60,299 nucleotides of DNA, taken from a virus. The notes beneath the pieces were generated by a model, which saw only the letters and a list, made by a program, of their open reading frames with translations, did no database searches and was not told the DNA's origin. The stretch lies in the IMG/VR virus record IMGVR_UViG_3300005581_000014, positions 1-60,299 of that record. One strand, 5' to 3'. Below, piece by piece: positions 9,801 to 18,983 of the stretch; position 1 is the first letter of the stretch, and every line of letters starts with the position of its first letter. Position numbers and translations under genes: made by a program.

Positions 9801-12800
9801 TGTGTACCTTGAGTTCCTTGGATACCCTGGGTTCCTTGTTCACCTTGAACACCTTGCTCACCTTGAGTTCCTTGGCGTCCTTGAGTACCTTGTTGGCCTT
9901 GAGTTCCTTGATTACCTTGGATGCCTTGCTCGCCTTGTGTACCTTGAGTTCCTTGGATTCCTTGGCGTCCTTGAGTACCTTGAGTACCTTGAGTTCCTTG
10001 CTCACCTTGAATACCTTGGATTCCCTGGCGTCCTTGAGTACCCTGAGTGCCTTGTGTGCCTTGTGTGCCTTGTGTGCCTTGTGTGCCTTGTGTGCCTTGG
10101 ATACCCTGTGATCCAGTAATACCTTGAATACCAGCAGAACCAGACAAGTCGCTAACAAAAACATACGATGAACCGTTCCATAGGTACAGCTTAGAATTAT
10201 CTGGATCCTCCACATTTGCAGTATCGATCAATGCAAATTGACCAGAAACAATTACAGTTGGTGAAGTATCTGCTGTCAGTGCAGCAACAGAAACGTAAGT
10301 CTTGGCAATAGTAAATGCTAGACCAGTTGCACCTTGGATTCCTTGGCGTCCTTGAGTTCCTTGTGTTCCTTGTGTTCCTTGAATACCAGTAATACCTTGG
10401 ATACCTTGGACAGAACCAGGAACAGTGTCGATCCACTGTGCGGAATCACCGTCAGAATAGTAAATGCGAAGCATACCTTCGACGGTATCCCACCATAGAT
10501 CACCTGGGACAGGATAAGCAGGAGCTTCATCACTTACTAGAACATTTGCATTTGCAGCAGTGATACCCTGAATACCTTGAGCGCCTTGGATTCCTTGGAT
10601 ACCTTGTTCGCCCTGTGTTCCTTGATTACCTTGGATTCCTTGGCGGCCTTGAGTTCCTTGAGTTCCTTGGATACCTTGCTCACCTTGGGTTCCCTGTGTG
10701 CCTTGAATACCTTGGCGTCCTTGAGTACCTTGAGTACCTTGTGTGCCTTGAGTACCTTGGATGCCTTGAGTTCCTTGTTCACCTTGAGTGCCCTGAGTGC
10801 CCTGAGTTCCTTGGCGCCCTTGGATTCCCTGTTGGCCTTGGATACCTTGGATTCCTTGTTCACCTTGTGTGCCTTGAGTACCTTGAGTTCCCTGAGTACC
10901 TTGGATTCCTTGTTGGCCTTGGATACCTTGAATACCTTGTTCACCTTGTGTGCCTTGTGTGCCTTGCGTGCCTTGGATACCTTGTTGGCCTTGAGTTCCT
11001 TGGGTGCCTTGTGTGCCTTGCGTACCTTGGATACCTTGTTGGCCTTGTGTGCCTTGAGTTCCTTGTGTGCCTTGGATACCTTGTTGGCCTTGAGTTCCTT
11101 GAGTGCCTTGGATACCCTGTTCACCTTGTGTACCTTGAGTACCTTGGATTCCTTGGATTCCCTGAATACCTTGTTGGCCTTGAGTACCTTGAGTACCTTG
11201 AGTACCTTGAGTGCCTTGAGTTCCTTGGATACCCTGTTCGCCTTGAGTGCCTTGAGTGCCTTGAGTTCCTTGGATTCCTTGTTGGCCTTGAGTGCCTTGA
11301 GTTCCTTGGATACCTTGTTGGCCTTGAGTGCCTTGAGTTCCTTGGATACCTTGTTGGCCTTGAGTGCCTTGAGTTCCTTGGATACCTTGTTGGCCTTGGA
11401 TGCCTTGTTGGCCTTGAGTTCCTTGAGTGCCTTGAGCACCAGTGATTCCTTGAATACCAGCAGAACCAGACAAGTCATCGACAAAAATATACGATGAGCC
11501 ATTCCACAGATACAACTTAGAATTATCTGCATCTTCAACGTCATTCGTATTGATTAGCGCAAATTGGCCAGCAACAATTGCAGTTGGTGAAGTGTCTGCT
11601 GTCAGTGCAGCAACGGAAACGTAAGTTTTAGCAATGGTGAAGGCAAGCCCGGTGGCGCCTTGCACACCTTGGATTCCTTGGATTCCTTGGATACCTTGGA
11701 TACCTTGTTGGCCTTGAGTGCCTTGCGTGCCTTGGGCACCTTGAGTTCCCTGAGTTCCTTGAGTGCCTTGGATACCTTGTTGGCCTTGAGTGCCTTGCGT
11801 GCCTTGGATACCCTGAATGCCTTGTTCGCCCTGCGTTCCTTGCGTACCTTGAGTTCCTTGGATTCCTTGTTGGCCTTGAGTGCCTTGAGTGCCTTGGATA
11901 CCTTGGATTCCTTGTTGACCCTGTGTACCTTGCGTGCCTTGTGTGCCTTGAGTTCCTTGGATACCCTGTTCACCTTGAGTGCCTTGAGTTCCTTGGATAC
12001 CTTGTTGGCCTTGAGTTCCTTGAGTACCTTGGGTTCCTTGAATACCCTGTTGGCCTTGAGTTCCTTGTGTACCTTGGGTTCCTTGTGTACCTTGGGTTCC
12101 TTGTGTACCTTGAGTTCCTTGCGTACCTTGAGTTCCCTGAGTTCCCTGAGTACCTTGGATACCTTGATGTCCCTGTGCACCTTGAGTTCCTTGGATTCCT
12201 TGCTCACCTTGTGTGCCTTGTGTGCCTTGCGTTCCCTGAATGCCTTGGCGTCCTTGAGTACCTTGAGTTCCTTGGATACCTTGCTCACCTTGAGTTCCTT
12301 GCGTGCCTTGTGTACCTTGGATTCCCTGTTGGCCTTGAGCACCTTGGGTGCCTTGAGTTCCTTGAGTCCCTTGGATACCTTGACGACCTTGTGTGCCTTG
12401 GATACCTTGCTCACCTTGAGTACCTTGAGTACCTTGAGTACCTTGAGTACCTTGGGTGCCTTGAGTACCTTGGGTGCCTTGGATACCTTGCTCACCCTGA
12501 GTTCCCTGTGTGCCTTGCGTTCCTTGAGTACCTTGGATGCCCTGTTGCCCTTGGATACCTTGAATACCCTGCTCGCCTTGCGTGCCTTGCGTGCCCTGTG
12601 TTCCTTGCGTACCTTGGATTCCTTGTTGGCCTTGGATGCCTTGGATACCTTGCTCGCCCTGTGTTCCTTGAGTACCTTGCGTTCCTTGAGTACCTTGAGT
12701 ACCTTGGCGCCCCTGGATTCCTTGGATACCTTGCTCACCTTGAGTTCCTTGAGTGCCTTGAGTTCCTTGGATACCCTGTTGGCCTTGAGTGCCTTGAGTT

Positions 12801-14791
12801 CCTTGGATACCTTGGATTCCTTGTTGACCCTGTGTACCTTGCGTGCCTTGGATACCTTGCTCACCTTGGGTTCCTTGTGTGCCTTGGATTCCTTGGATAC
12901 CTTGTTGGCCTTGTGTACCTTGTGTACCTTGAATACCCTGTTGGCCCTGTGTGCCTTGAGTTCCCTGAGTGCCTTGAATACCTTGGATACCCTGTTCGCC
13001 TTGGGTTCCCTGTGTGCCTTGAATACCTTGTTGGCCTTGTGTACCTTGTGTTCCCTGTGTTCCCTGTGTACCTTGTGTTCCTTGAGTGCCTTGAGTTCCT
13101 TGCGTACCTTGGATACCTTGTTGGCCTTGAGTACCTTGTGTACCTTGGATTCCTTGTTCACCTTGTGTACCTTGTGTGCCTTGGATACCTTGTTGGCCTT
13201 GAGTGCCTTGAGTACCTTGGATACCTTGGATACCTTGCTGGCCCTGTGTACCTTGTGTACCTTGAGTTCCTTGTGTACCCTGAGTTCCCTGTGTGCCCTG
13301 TGCACCTTGAGCGCCGGTTATTCCTTGAATACCAGCAGTTCCAGAAAGGTCATTAACGAAAATATATGATGAGCCGTTCCACAGATAAAGTTTAGAATTA
13401 TCTGGATCTTCAACATCGTTAGTGTTAATTAGCGCAAATTGGCCGGCAACAATTGCAGTGGGAGATGTATCAGCAATAAGTGCAGCGACAGAGACATAAG
13501 TCTTGGCAACGGTAAAGGCCATTCCGGTTGTACCTTGGATACCTTGTTGGCCTTGCGTACCTTGGGTTCCTTGTGTACCTTGGGTTCCTTGTGTGCCTTG
13601 AGTACCTTGAGTTCCTTGAATACCCTGGATACCTTGTTCGCCTTGAGTTCCTTGAGTTCCTTGCGTGCCTTGTGTACCCTGAGTTCCCTGAGTGCCTTGG
13701 ATACCTTGCTGGCCTTGAGTTCCTTGCGTGCCTTGGATTCCCTGTTCACCTTGAGTTCCTTGAGTGCCTTGGATTCCCTGTTGGCCTTGGATACCTTGCT
13801 GGCCTTGAGTGCCTTGAGTTCCTTGGATACCTTGCTGGCCTTGAGTACCCTGAGTTCCTTGAATACCTTGTTGGCCTTGTGTGCCTTGGGTTCCTTGTGT
13901 GCCTTGGGTTCCTTGTGTGCCTTGGGTTCCTTGTTGGCCCTGAGTACCTTGTGTACCTTGGATTCCTTGTTCACCCTGTGTGCCTTGTGTGCCTTGAATT
14001 CCTTGCTGGCCTTGAGTACCTTGAGTACCTTGGATTCCTTGTTGCCCTTGGATACCCTGGATTCCTTGCTCGCCTTGCGTGCCCTGAGTTCCTTGTGTAC
14101 CTTGGATTCCTTGATGGCCTTGAGCGCCTTGAGTTCCTTGAATGCCTTGTTGGCCTTGAGTTCCTTGCGTGCCTTGAGTACCTTGGATTCCTTGTTGGCC
14201 TTGAGTACCTTGAGTTCCTTGAATACCCTGCTCACCTTGAGTTCCCTGAGTACCCTGTGTGCCTTGGATCCCTTGGTGTCCCTGTGCACCTTGGGTTCCT
14301 TGGATACCCTGTTGACCTTGCGTGCCTTGAGTGCCTTGAGTTCCTTGAATACCCTGGCGGCCTTGAGTTCCTTGAATACCCTGGATACCTTGCTCACCTT
14401 GAGTACCTTGGATACCCTGTTCGCCTTGAGTACCTTGAGTACCCTGAGTTCCTTGGATGCCTTGGATACCTTGTTGGCCTTGGATACCTTGAATACCTTG
14501 GTGTCCTTGTGCACCTTGCGTACCTTGTGTGCCCTGAGTACCCTGAATACCCTGTTGGCCTTGAATACCTTGGTGTCCTTGTGCACCTTGAGTACCTTGA
14601 GCGCCTTGGGTACCTTGGATACCTTGTTGGCCTTGGATACCCTGTTGGCCTTGTGTGCCTTGGATACCCTGGCTGCCTTGAACACCGGTGACGGTGTTAT
14701 TGGCCCAGTGACTACCACTCCATGTCCATGTTCTGGTACCTGAAGTAACTTGTTGCCCTACGAAGGGTGATTGTGGGAAATTTAGTGCCAT
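6827..14791 (-). CDS. Giant collagen-like fibre protein with S74 domain (2654 aa)
   Basis: One uninterrupted 2654-residue fibre protein. After the N-terminal fibre domain ([20 protein letters not shown]), roughly 2,100 residues are G-X-Y triplets, mainly GTQ and GIQ. No Pro is visible in them. Charged X residues are limited to scattered GEQ, GRQ and GHQ. The tract is interrupted by four copies of a globular module ([20 protein letters not shown] to [13 protein letters not shown]; nt about 13331-13530, 11455-11660, 10135-10330, 9020-9232). One [20 protein letters not shown] module lies at about 10405-10560. Towards the C terminus triplets change to GNT, GTT and GSQ, followed by an S74 domain with [12 protein letters not shown]. 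Probably a very long trimeric fibre. Confidence 0.88.
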   Translation of the reverse strand: MALNFPQSPFVGQQVTSGTRTWTWSGSHWANNTVTGVQGSQGIQGTQGQQGIQGQQGIQGTQGAQGTQGAQGHQGIQGQQGIQGTQGTQGTQGAQGHQGIQGIQGQQGIQGIQGTQGTQGTQGEQGIQGTQGEQGIQGIQGTQGRQGIQGTQGTQGTQGQQGIQGTQGAQGHQGIQGTQGTQGTQGEQGIQGTQGTQGQQGIQGTQGTQGTQGQQGIQGTQGAQGHQGIQGTQGTQGTQGEQGIQGIQGQQGIQGTQGTQGQQGIQGTQGTQGEQGIQGTQGTQGQQGTQGTQGTQGTQGTQGTQGQQGIQGTQGTQGQQGIQGTQGTQGQQGIQGQQGIQGTQGTQGEQGIQGTQGTQGQQGIQGTQGTQGTQGTQGTQGTQGEQGIQGIQGTQGTQGTQGTQGTQGTQGTQGQQGIQGTTGMAFTVAKTYVSVAALIADTSPTAIVAGQFALINTNDVEDPDNSKLYLWNGSSYIFVNDLSGTAGIQGITGAQGAQGTQGTQGTQGTQGTQGTQGQQGIQGIQGTQGTQGQQGIQGTQGTQGEQGIQGTQGTQGQQGIQGTQGTQGTQGTQGTQGTQGTQGTQGQQGIQGTQGTQGEQGIQGIQGTQGTQGTQGQQGIQGTQGTQGQQGIQGIQGTQGTQGEQGIQGTQGTQGQQGIQGIQGTQGTQGQQGIQGTQGTQGTQGEQGIQGIQGRQGTQGTQGTQGTQGTQGEQGIQGIQGQQGIQGTQGTQGTQGTQGEQGIQGIQGQQGIQGTQGTQGTQGTQGEQGIQGTQGTQGTQGTQGTQGTQGTQGEQGIQGTQGRQGIQGTQGTQGTQGAQGQQGIQGTQGTQGTQGEQGIQGTQGTQGRQGIQGTQGTQGTQGEQGIQGTQGAQGHQGIQGTQGTQGTQGTQGTQGTQGTQGTQGTQGTQGTQGQQGIQGTQGTQGTQGQQGIQGTQGTQGEQGIQGTQGTQGTQGTQGQQGIQGIQGTQGTQGQQGIQGTQGTQGTQGEQGIQGIQGTQGTQGQQGIQGTQGTQGTQGAQGTQGTQGQQGIQGIQGIQGIQGVQGATGLAFTIAKTYVSVAALTADTSPTAIVAGQFALINTNDVEDADNSKLYLWNGSSYIFVDDLSGSAGIQGITGAQGTQGTQGQQGIQGQQGIQGTQGTQGQQGIQGTQGTQGQQGIQGTQGTQGQQGIQGTQGTQGTQGEQGIQGTQGTQGTQGTQGTQGQQGIQGIQGIQGTQGTQGEQGIQGTQGTQGQQGIQGTQGTQGTQGQQGIQGTQGTQGTQGTQGQQGIQGTQGTQGTQGEQGIQGIQGQQGIQGTQGTQGTQGTQGEQGIQGIQGQQGIQGRQGTQGTQGTQGEQGTQGIQGTQGTQGTQGTQGRQGIQGTQGTQGEQGIQGTQGTQGRQGIQGNQGTQGEQGIQGIQGAQGIQGITAANANVLVSDEAPAYPVPGDLWWDTVEGMLRIYYSDGDSAQWIDTVPGSVQGIQGITGIQGTQGTQGTQGRQGIQGATGLAFTIAKTYVSVAALTADTSPTVIVSGQFALIDTANVEDPDNSKLYLWNGSSYVFVSDLSGSAGIQGITGSQGIQGTQGTQGTQGTQGTQGTQGTQGRQGIQGIQGEQGTQGTQGTQGRQGIQGTQGTQGEQGIQGNQGTQGQQGTQGRQGTQGEQGVQGEQGTQGIQGTQGTQGRQGTQGTQGQQGITGSQGAQGTQGTQGTQGTQGEQGIQGTQGTQGRQGITGSQGTQGTQGQQGITGSQGTQGTQGQQGIQGITGAQGTQGTQGTQGTQGTQGQQGIQGITGAQGTQGTQGTQGTQGTQGQQGIQGTQGTQGTQGQQGIQGITGSQGTLGTQGTQGTQGTQGQQGIQGIQGTQGRQGIQGITGLAFTIGKTYASVAALTADTSPTVIVAGQFALIDTGNVQDADNSKLYLWNGSTYTFINDLSGTAGIQGNTGATGNTGNTGSQGTQGTQGQQGITGNTGNTGNTGSQGTQGTQGQQGITGNQGTQGTQGQQGITGNQGNQGTQGQQGITGSQGAQGQQGITGNTGAQGTQGQQGTQGTQGQLGTQGTQGTQGQQGITGSQGTQGTQGQQGITGSQGTLGTQGTQGRQGTQGEQGIQGIQGRQGIQGNTGTTGNTGNTGSQGTQGQQGITGNTGNTGTTGTTGNTGSQGTQGQQGIQGNTGNTGTTGTTGNTGSQGTQGTQGQYGITGNTGSQGTQGQQGIQGIQGRQGIQGNTGTTGNTGNTGSQGTQGTQGQYGITGNTGSQGTQGQQGITGNTGNTGTTGNTGSQGTQGTIGTTGTTGTTGNTGSQGTQGQQGIQGIQGRQGIQGNTGTTGNTGSQGTIGTTGNTGSQGTIGTTGNTGSQGTQGQQGITGNTGNTGNTGNTGNTGSQGTQGTIGTTGTTGNTGSQGTQGQQGIQGIQGRQGITGNTGNTGTTGNTGSQGTQGTIGTTGNTGNTGTTGNTGSQGTQGTLGTTGNTGTTGNTGSQGTQGTLGTTGNTGTTGAAGPSTSVNSAANTTSTVLYPVMVTTTGSNATPYSTTTAGYFSFNATNGGLQVASLGIGTAPSGTAGEIRATNNITAYYSDERLKTRIGKIDDPIAKVQSLSGFYFVPNDTAIALGYEKKIDVGVSAQEVEAILPEIIAPAPIDSKYMTVRYEKLVPLLIEAIKVLADRVNELENRAK

Positions 14792-14801
14792 AAGTTTTTA
14801 G

Positions 14802-14809
14802 TATTTATT
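14802..14809 (-). promoter_or_regulatory. Late-promoter-like element (AATAAATA)
   Basis: One-base variant of TATAAATA, 10 bases before the ATG of the giant fibre gene. Confidence 0.45.
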
Positions 14810-14826
14810 AAAATAGATAACTGAAA

Positions 14827-14841
14827 GCAGAATTATTCTGC
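14827..14841 (-). terminator. Small hairpin after the 711-residue fibre gene
   Basis: GCAGAA-TTA-TTCTGC, a 6-base stem with a 3-base loop, lies between the stop at 14882 and the next start. There is no strong T-run, so this is only a possible terminator. Confidence 0.35.
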
Positions 14842-14881
14842 GTGATACTCTTAACGAAATTGAAGGTGGAGATATATGCTA

Positions 14882-17017
14882 TTACGCAAATCTGGTTTGT
14901 GAAGCAAATACAGAATAAGTTGGCGTGGCGGCAGTCTTAACAATAGTATAAGTATACGAATCTATTGAATTTGAATTGCCCGAAATAGGAGTCACGCCTC
15001 CTGACCATTTTGGAGTAACTGCAACAGAATCAATAGTGATTGCTTGCGGATAAAAGGCAGAACTTCCATTTGTTACCATAATCGTTACTATTACGCGACG
15101 ACCAGTTTCAATTGCTGAATCGAACGAGGCTTCTGATCCAGCACCTCTAAAATTGAATGTCCAATTTGCACTTGAGTTAGCAGTATAGTAATATAATGTG
15201 CCCAAAAGAATATCAATATTGATTATTCCCGTTGCTACAGTTGCGCTTATTTCGATTGCTTCATTTACTCCTACTACCGGAGTAAAACCTGGGTCAGCAT
15301 CAACCCATTGTGAGGATGTTCCGTCATTATAGTAAATGCGGAGCATACCCACGCTCGAATCCCACCATAGATCGCCAGCGGCAGCATAAGCTGGGGCTTC
15401 ATCGCTTGTAAGAATGTTTGCGTTTGCGGCAGTTATACCTTGAATGCCTTGAATGCCTTGGATACCTGTTTCGCCCTGAGTTCCTTGAGTGCCCTGAATT
15501 CCCTGTATTCCTTGAATACCTTGCACACCCTGAATTCCGCGAGTTGCATATAAAACCCAATCTGCTGACGCATTGGCCGGATCAGTATAAACAAGTTCAG
15601 TTGATCGAATAGAAATATAAGTATTTCCATCCACCGTAGATACTGCAATAGTGTCTTTTACGAAAGAAGAACTATACCAGGTTCCAATAAAGTTTAGGAT
15701 AGTACCTTGAATACCCTGAATACCTTGCTCACCTTGGATACCCTGTGTGCCTTGAGTTCCTTGTGTGCCCTGGATTCCTTGCTCCCCTTGAATACCTTGA
15801 ATACCCTGAATGCCTTGAATGCCCTGTGCTCCAGTTTGTCCTGAGAGAGAAATATAAACACCGGCCTGTGTCTTATATCCAGGATTTGCCGAATCTGTAA
15901 CAGTCGCAACAAGCGTTCCGTCTACAGAATTATATGAACTAATTAAAATGTGCTGTACTATACCGCCTTCATTCGGAGCCCATACAGATAATACCTGGCC
16001 GGCAGACCACGCCATTCCTGCAAATGAGAGGCCGTTGTAGAGACTGCCTACAGCCTGAAAATAATAATCTCCTGCCAAAAATGGCGTATTGAGCAAAGGC
16101 GTTAAACCTTGGATACCCTGTATACCTTGCTCACCCTGGATACCTTGAGTTCCCTGAGTACCTTGAGTTCCCTGAGTACCTTGCTCGCCCTGGATACCTT
16201 GCTCGCCCTGGATACCCTGAATACCTTGCTCACCCTGAATACCCTGAATACCTTGCGTGCCTTGAGTACCGGTAATTCCTTGAATGCCAGCAGATCCAGA
16301 AAGATCATTAACAAAAGAATATGAGGTGCCGTCCCAAAGATAAAGTTTCGAGTTATCCGAATCTTCAAGATTTCCGGAATCAATAAGCGCAAATTGACCA
16401 GCAATAATTCCGGTAGGAGATGTATCGGCAACCAGCGCTGCGACAGAAACATAAGTCTTAGCAACAGTAAATGCTAGACCGGTTGCACCTTGAGTGCCTT
16501 GAATACCTTGCTGGCCTTGAGTGCCTTGAATACCTTGCTGGCCTTGAGTACCCTGAGCGCCTTGGATTCCTTGTTCACCTAGCGTTCCTTGAGTACCGGT
16601 AATTCCTTGGATTCCTTGACCACCTTGGATACCCTGAATTCCCTGTGTGCCTTGAGTACCGGTAATCCCTTGGATACCCTGGATACCTTGGATTCCTTGC
16701 TCACCTTGGATACCCTGAATTCCCTGTGTGCCTTGAGTACCGGTAATCCCTTGGATACCCTGGATACCTTGGATTCCTTGCTCACCTTGGATACCCTGAA
16801 TTCCCTGTGTGCCCAGCGCGCCTTGCACGCCCTGGATACCTTGTGCGCCCAATGTGCCCTGAATTCCTTGAGCTCCTTGAATTCCTTGAAGTCCTTGGAT
16901 ACCCTGTGTTCCGGCACCAGTAATACCTTGGCGCCCTTGAATACCCTGTATACCCTGCGGGCCACGCGCACCTACACCAATTGCTTTGACAGTTATATTT
17001 TGGTCAGATTGGCGCAT
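14882..17017 (-). CDS. Collagen-like fibre protein without S74 domain (711 aa)
   Basis: N-terminal residues 1-18 (MRQSDQNITVKAIGVGARG) lead directly into G-X-Q triplets. These are broken by several small modules: the [13 protein letters not shown] module (nt about 16282-16490), a TPLLNTPFLAGDYYFQAVGS module, an ILNFIGTWYSSSFVKDTIAV module resembling carbohydrate-binding fibre inserts, and a DLWWDSSVGMLRIYYNDGTS module. The C-terminal domain of about 130 residues (from VGVNEAIEISATV to YTIVKTAATPTYSVFASQTR) is a beta-rich end domain found in marine phage structural proteins and replaces the S74 chaperone. It therefore probably trimerises and matures differently from the other fibres. Confidence 0.8.
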   Translation of the reverse strand: MRQSDQNITVKAIGVGARGPQGIQGIQGRQGITGAGTQGIQGLQGIQGAQGIQGTLGAQGIQGVQGALGTQGIQGIQGEQGIQGIQGIQGITGTQGTQGIQGIQGEQGIQGIQGIQGITGTQGTQGIQGIQGGQGIQGITGTQGTLGEQGIQGAQGTQGQQGIQGTQGQQGIQGTQGATGLAFTVAKTYVSVAALVADTSPTGIIAGQFALIDSGNLEDSDNSKLYLWDGTSYSFVNDLSGSAGIQGITGTQGTQGIQGIQGEQGIQGIQGEQGIQGEQGTQGTQGTQGTQGIQGEQGIQGIQGLTPLLNTPFLAGDYYFQAVGSLYNGLSFAGMAWSAGQVLSVWAPNEGGIVQHILISSYNSVDGTLVATVTDSANPGYKTQAGVYISLSGQTGAQGIQGIQGIQGIQGEQGIQGTQGTQGTQGIQGEQGIQGIQGTILNFIGTWYSSSFVKDTIAVSTVDGNTYISIRSTELVYTDPANASADWVLYATRGIQGVQGIQGIQGIQGTQGTQGETGIQGIQGIQGITAANANILTSDEAPAYAAAGDLWWDSSVGMLRIYYNDGTSSQWVDADPGFTPVVGVNEAIEISATVATGIINIDILLGTLYYYTANSSANWTFNFRGAGSEASFDSAIETGRRVIVTIMVTNGSSAFYPQAITIDSVAVTPKWSGGVTPISGNSNSIDSYTYTIVKTAATPTYSVFASQTRFA

Positions 17018-17051
17018 TTTTGCGATTGATCAGTGCAATTCAGGCTAAAGA

Positions 17052-17387
17052 TTATGAAGGGCGAGTAATGCGAGGATTAACCTCGATCTGCCCTTCAACA
17101 ACGCGCATCACAATAGCGGCAGAAACAATTTCAACATCGAATTGATAACGGCCCGGCTTCATCGTTGCAGTAGTCACTGCACTTAAGTGCAAAACGAGTT
17201 TGCCATGAACTGGCTCGTTGATTTCTGTTACAAAATCAACTGCTGTAGTAGACAAATATGTTTTGCGAATCTGGCCTCTAGCTGTGTATCCTGTCAGGTC
17301 AAAAACCATGCCATCTAAGCCCTCAACTGTAAGTGTTGTGGTAAAACTAATTCCAGAATCAACCGAGAAATTTGCATAGACAGCCAT
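17052..17387 (-). CDS. Small beta-rich virion-type protein
   Basis: A 111-residue protein (MAVYANFSVDSGISFTTTLT) with the DLTGYTARGQIRKTYLST pattern seen in a small conserved structural-type protein of T4-like marine phages; the fold resembles the baseplate-upper-protein N-terminal sandwich. It has its own perfect late promoter 10 bases before the ATG and sits between the glycan island and the fibre array, so it starts the transcript into the fibre genes. The precise role is unknown. Confidence 0.6.
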   Translation of the reverse strand: MAVYANFSVDSGISFTTTLTVEGLDGMVFDLTGYTARGQIRKTYLSTTAVDFVTEINEPVHGKLVLHLSAVTTATMKPGRYQFDVEIVSAAIVMRVVEGQIEVNPRITRPS

Positions 17388-17397
17388 ATATAGCGTC

Positions 17398-17405
17398 TAT
17401 TTATA
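17398..17405 (-). promoter_or_regulatory. T4-type late promoter
   Basis: A perfect minus-strand TATAAATA, 10 bases before the ATG at 17387. Confidence 0.78.
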
Positions 17406-17419
17406 CATAGAATCAATTA

Positions 17420-18982
17420 CTAAAATCCAAGGTGCTTCTGTCTAACAAACCTTAAATCATATGTGGTAGATGAAATTGGAAACGCTCCATTACAGTCGCT
17501 GAAGGGCGTCTCGGTAGGAGAGCAATGACGCCAGCCAGCGCCCCATTTACGAGTCATATACTCTATATTTAGCTCATTAGCTCTGTCAAGTTTACTGCTC
17601 ATAACCTGATCAGTCTTTCGAGTCTGGCTACCGTGAATGTGGTACTCGTTTTTCTTGCCTTCTCCATGATAATACTCAGACTTTAGACTCATCAGCCTGC
17701 GAATTGGCTTGTGTATAAACCTCAGAAAATAGTCAGAATCCTCGTTATACGCTGGATAGAGATTCTCGTCAAATAGACCATACTCTGCAATGACATGATC
17801 TCGAATCAGAAAGAGGTCCCAGCTGCCAATACCGTGCTCACCTTGGTAACCATGAATCGTTCCTAAAGAAGGATCTTTCAGAGTCTCATTGTGCATCTCT
17901 TTCAAAAATCCTTCGCCAAAAGCCACGTCATCATTTACTATAATCCAATATGGGCACTTCATATATGCCTTAATCATTAGATTCCATGATGCAGCTACAC
18001 CAATATTGGCGGGCATATGGGTTACTCGGATTTTCCCGATGAATGGATGCGGTGTCTTAGCAATTTCATCAAGCTCTGCATCGATCTCACCTTTACCATT
18101 GTTATTGATAACGAAGAATTCTTTGACTGGATGATCTACGCTGCCAATTAGTCGCTTAAGCCACTTGGTGTTCTTAACAACAGCAGTGCCGATCATTGGG
18201 ATTTCTGGTGCTTCAACTTGAGTATTCATAAACTTGTATAGCGAGGTAACCTTTCCATTATTTAGCCACCAGCTGGTGACGTCTCTGCACGAATCAGCAT
18301 TGTAGTCTTTCACCTTCTTTCCAGCAACTGTAAAATTAGTGCTGAAGGTGTTCATTTCAGTAAATAGCGGAGCGATGTATGTCTTTCCTGGAAAGTACAT
18401 TAGATTCTCCACAATCGGAATAGCCTTTGAATCGCCGGGCACATCGATTTGGTAATTGGTATCTTTAATATACCAATCTACCAGTTTCTGGGCATATTCT
18501 CGGCGCATCAGATATGCTGTCACTGACCAATCTGCAGTCACACGAGCGCGAAAGCAGATGCTAGGAATCTCCTCAGCTTTGATGAGGCACATCTGAATAC
18601 AGTCCCAGTCTGCAGGTAGCGATGCAGCAAACTCTTTCCAGGTAAAGCTCCAGTTGTAGCAATTGCGTAAGTTAACATCATCTTCCAGAAATACTGCATA
18701 CTCAGAATCTGATGTCTTCAGCCATGCATTGAGCATTTCAATATGTCCAAGCGAGACTGCAATCTCCTGCGACTTCATAGAGACAAAGTATGGGCCGCGC
18801 ACAGCTGGGTGGTTTCGATAGTCGTTAGTTCGGCCATCGAATCCCACACCGTTTCCGTGCGCCATCTTTGTTGTAGCAATTAAGTCAAACTCAGCGAACT
18901 GCTGTTTCATTGAGGTATGACGATCTACTGAATCAGCTAGTGTGATCCAGTAGACTGGAGGAAATCCTTCTAGTGGATTCAT
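17420..18982 (-). CDS. Two-domain glycosyltransferase (GT25-like + GT2-like)
   Basis: A 520-residue fusion. Residues about 5-240 match the GT25 pattern: PPVYWITLADSVDRHTSMKQ, then SLGHIEMLNAWLKTSDSEYA and FLEDDVNL, with the acidic metal/sugar-nucleotide motif EDD. Residues about 255-420 look like a GT2-type domain (GTAVVKNTKWLKRLIGSVDH, PANIGVAASWNLMI, WIIVNDDVAF). GT25 includes LPS sugar transferases and eukaryotic collagen galactosyltransferases. The ATG at 18982 is preferred over an upstream TTG because it follows the previous stop by one base (TGAGATG), indicating translational coupling. Substrate is unknown: phage fibres or host surface glycan. Confidence 0.72.
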   Translation of the reverse strand: MNPLEGFPPVYWITLADSVDRHTSMKQQFAEFDLIATTKMAHGNGVGFDGRTNDYRNHPAVRGPYFVSMKSQEIAVSLGHIEMLNAWLKTSDSEYAVFLEDDVNLRNCYNWSFTWKEFAASLPADWDCIQMCLIKAEEIPSICFRARVTADWSVTAYLMRREYAQKLVDWYIKDTNYQIDVPGDSKAIPIVENLMYFPGKTYIAPLFTEMNTFSTNFTVAGKKVKDYNADSCRDVTSWWLNNGKVTSLYKFMNTQVEAPEIPMIGTAVVKNTKWLKRLIGSVDHPVKEFFVINNNGKGEIDAELDEIAKTPHPFIGKIRVTHMPANIGVAASWNLMIKAYMKCPYWIIVNDDVAFGEGFLKEMHNETLKDPSLGTIHGYQGEHGIGSWDLFLIRDHVIAEYGLFDENLYPAYNEDSDYFLRFIHKPIRRLMSLKSEYYHGEGKKNEYHIHGSQTRKTDQVMSSKLDRANELNIEYMTRKWGAGWRHCSPTETPFSDCNGAFPISSTTYDLRFVRQKHLGF

Positions 18983-18983
18983 C

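Noticed and set aside
7339-14743. Many long open frames in other frames and on the plus strand across the collagen genes (up to about 570 codons)
   Set aside because: They arise because the repeated GGN-ACN-CAA pattern contains no stop codons in other frames; their translations are low-complexity Leu/Ser/Thr or Lys/Val/Leu repeats.
3780-17000. CRISPR-like or minisatellite array
   Set aside because: The repeat is a 9-base coding triplet pattern with no fixed repeat/spacer structure and keeps one protein reading frame.
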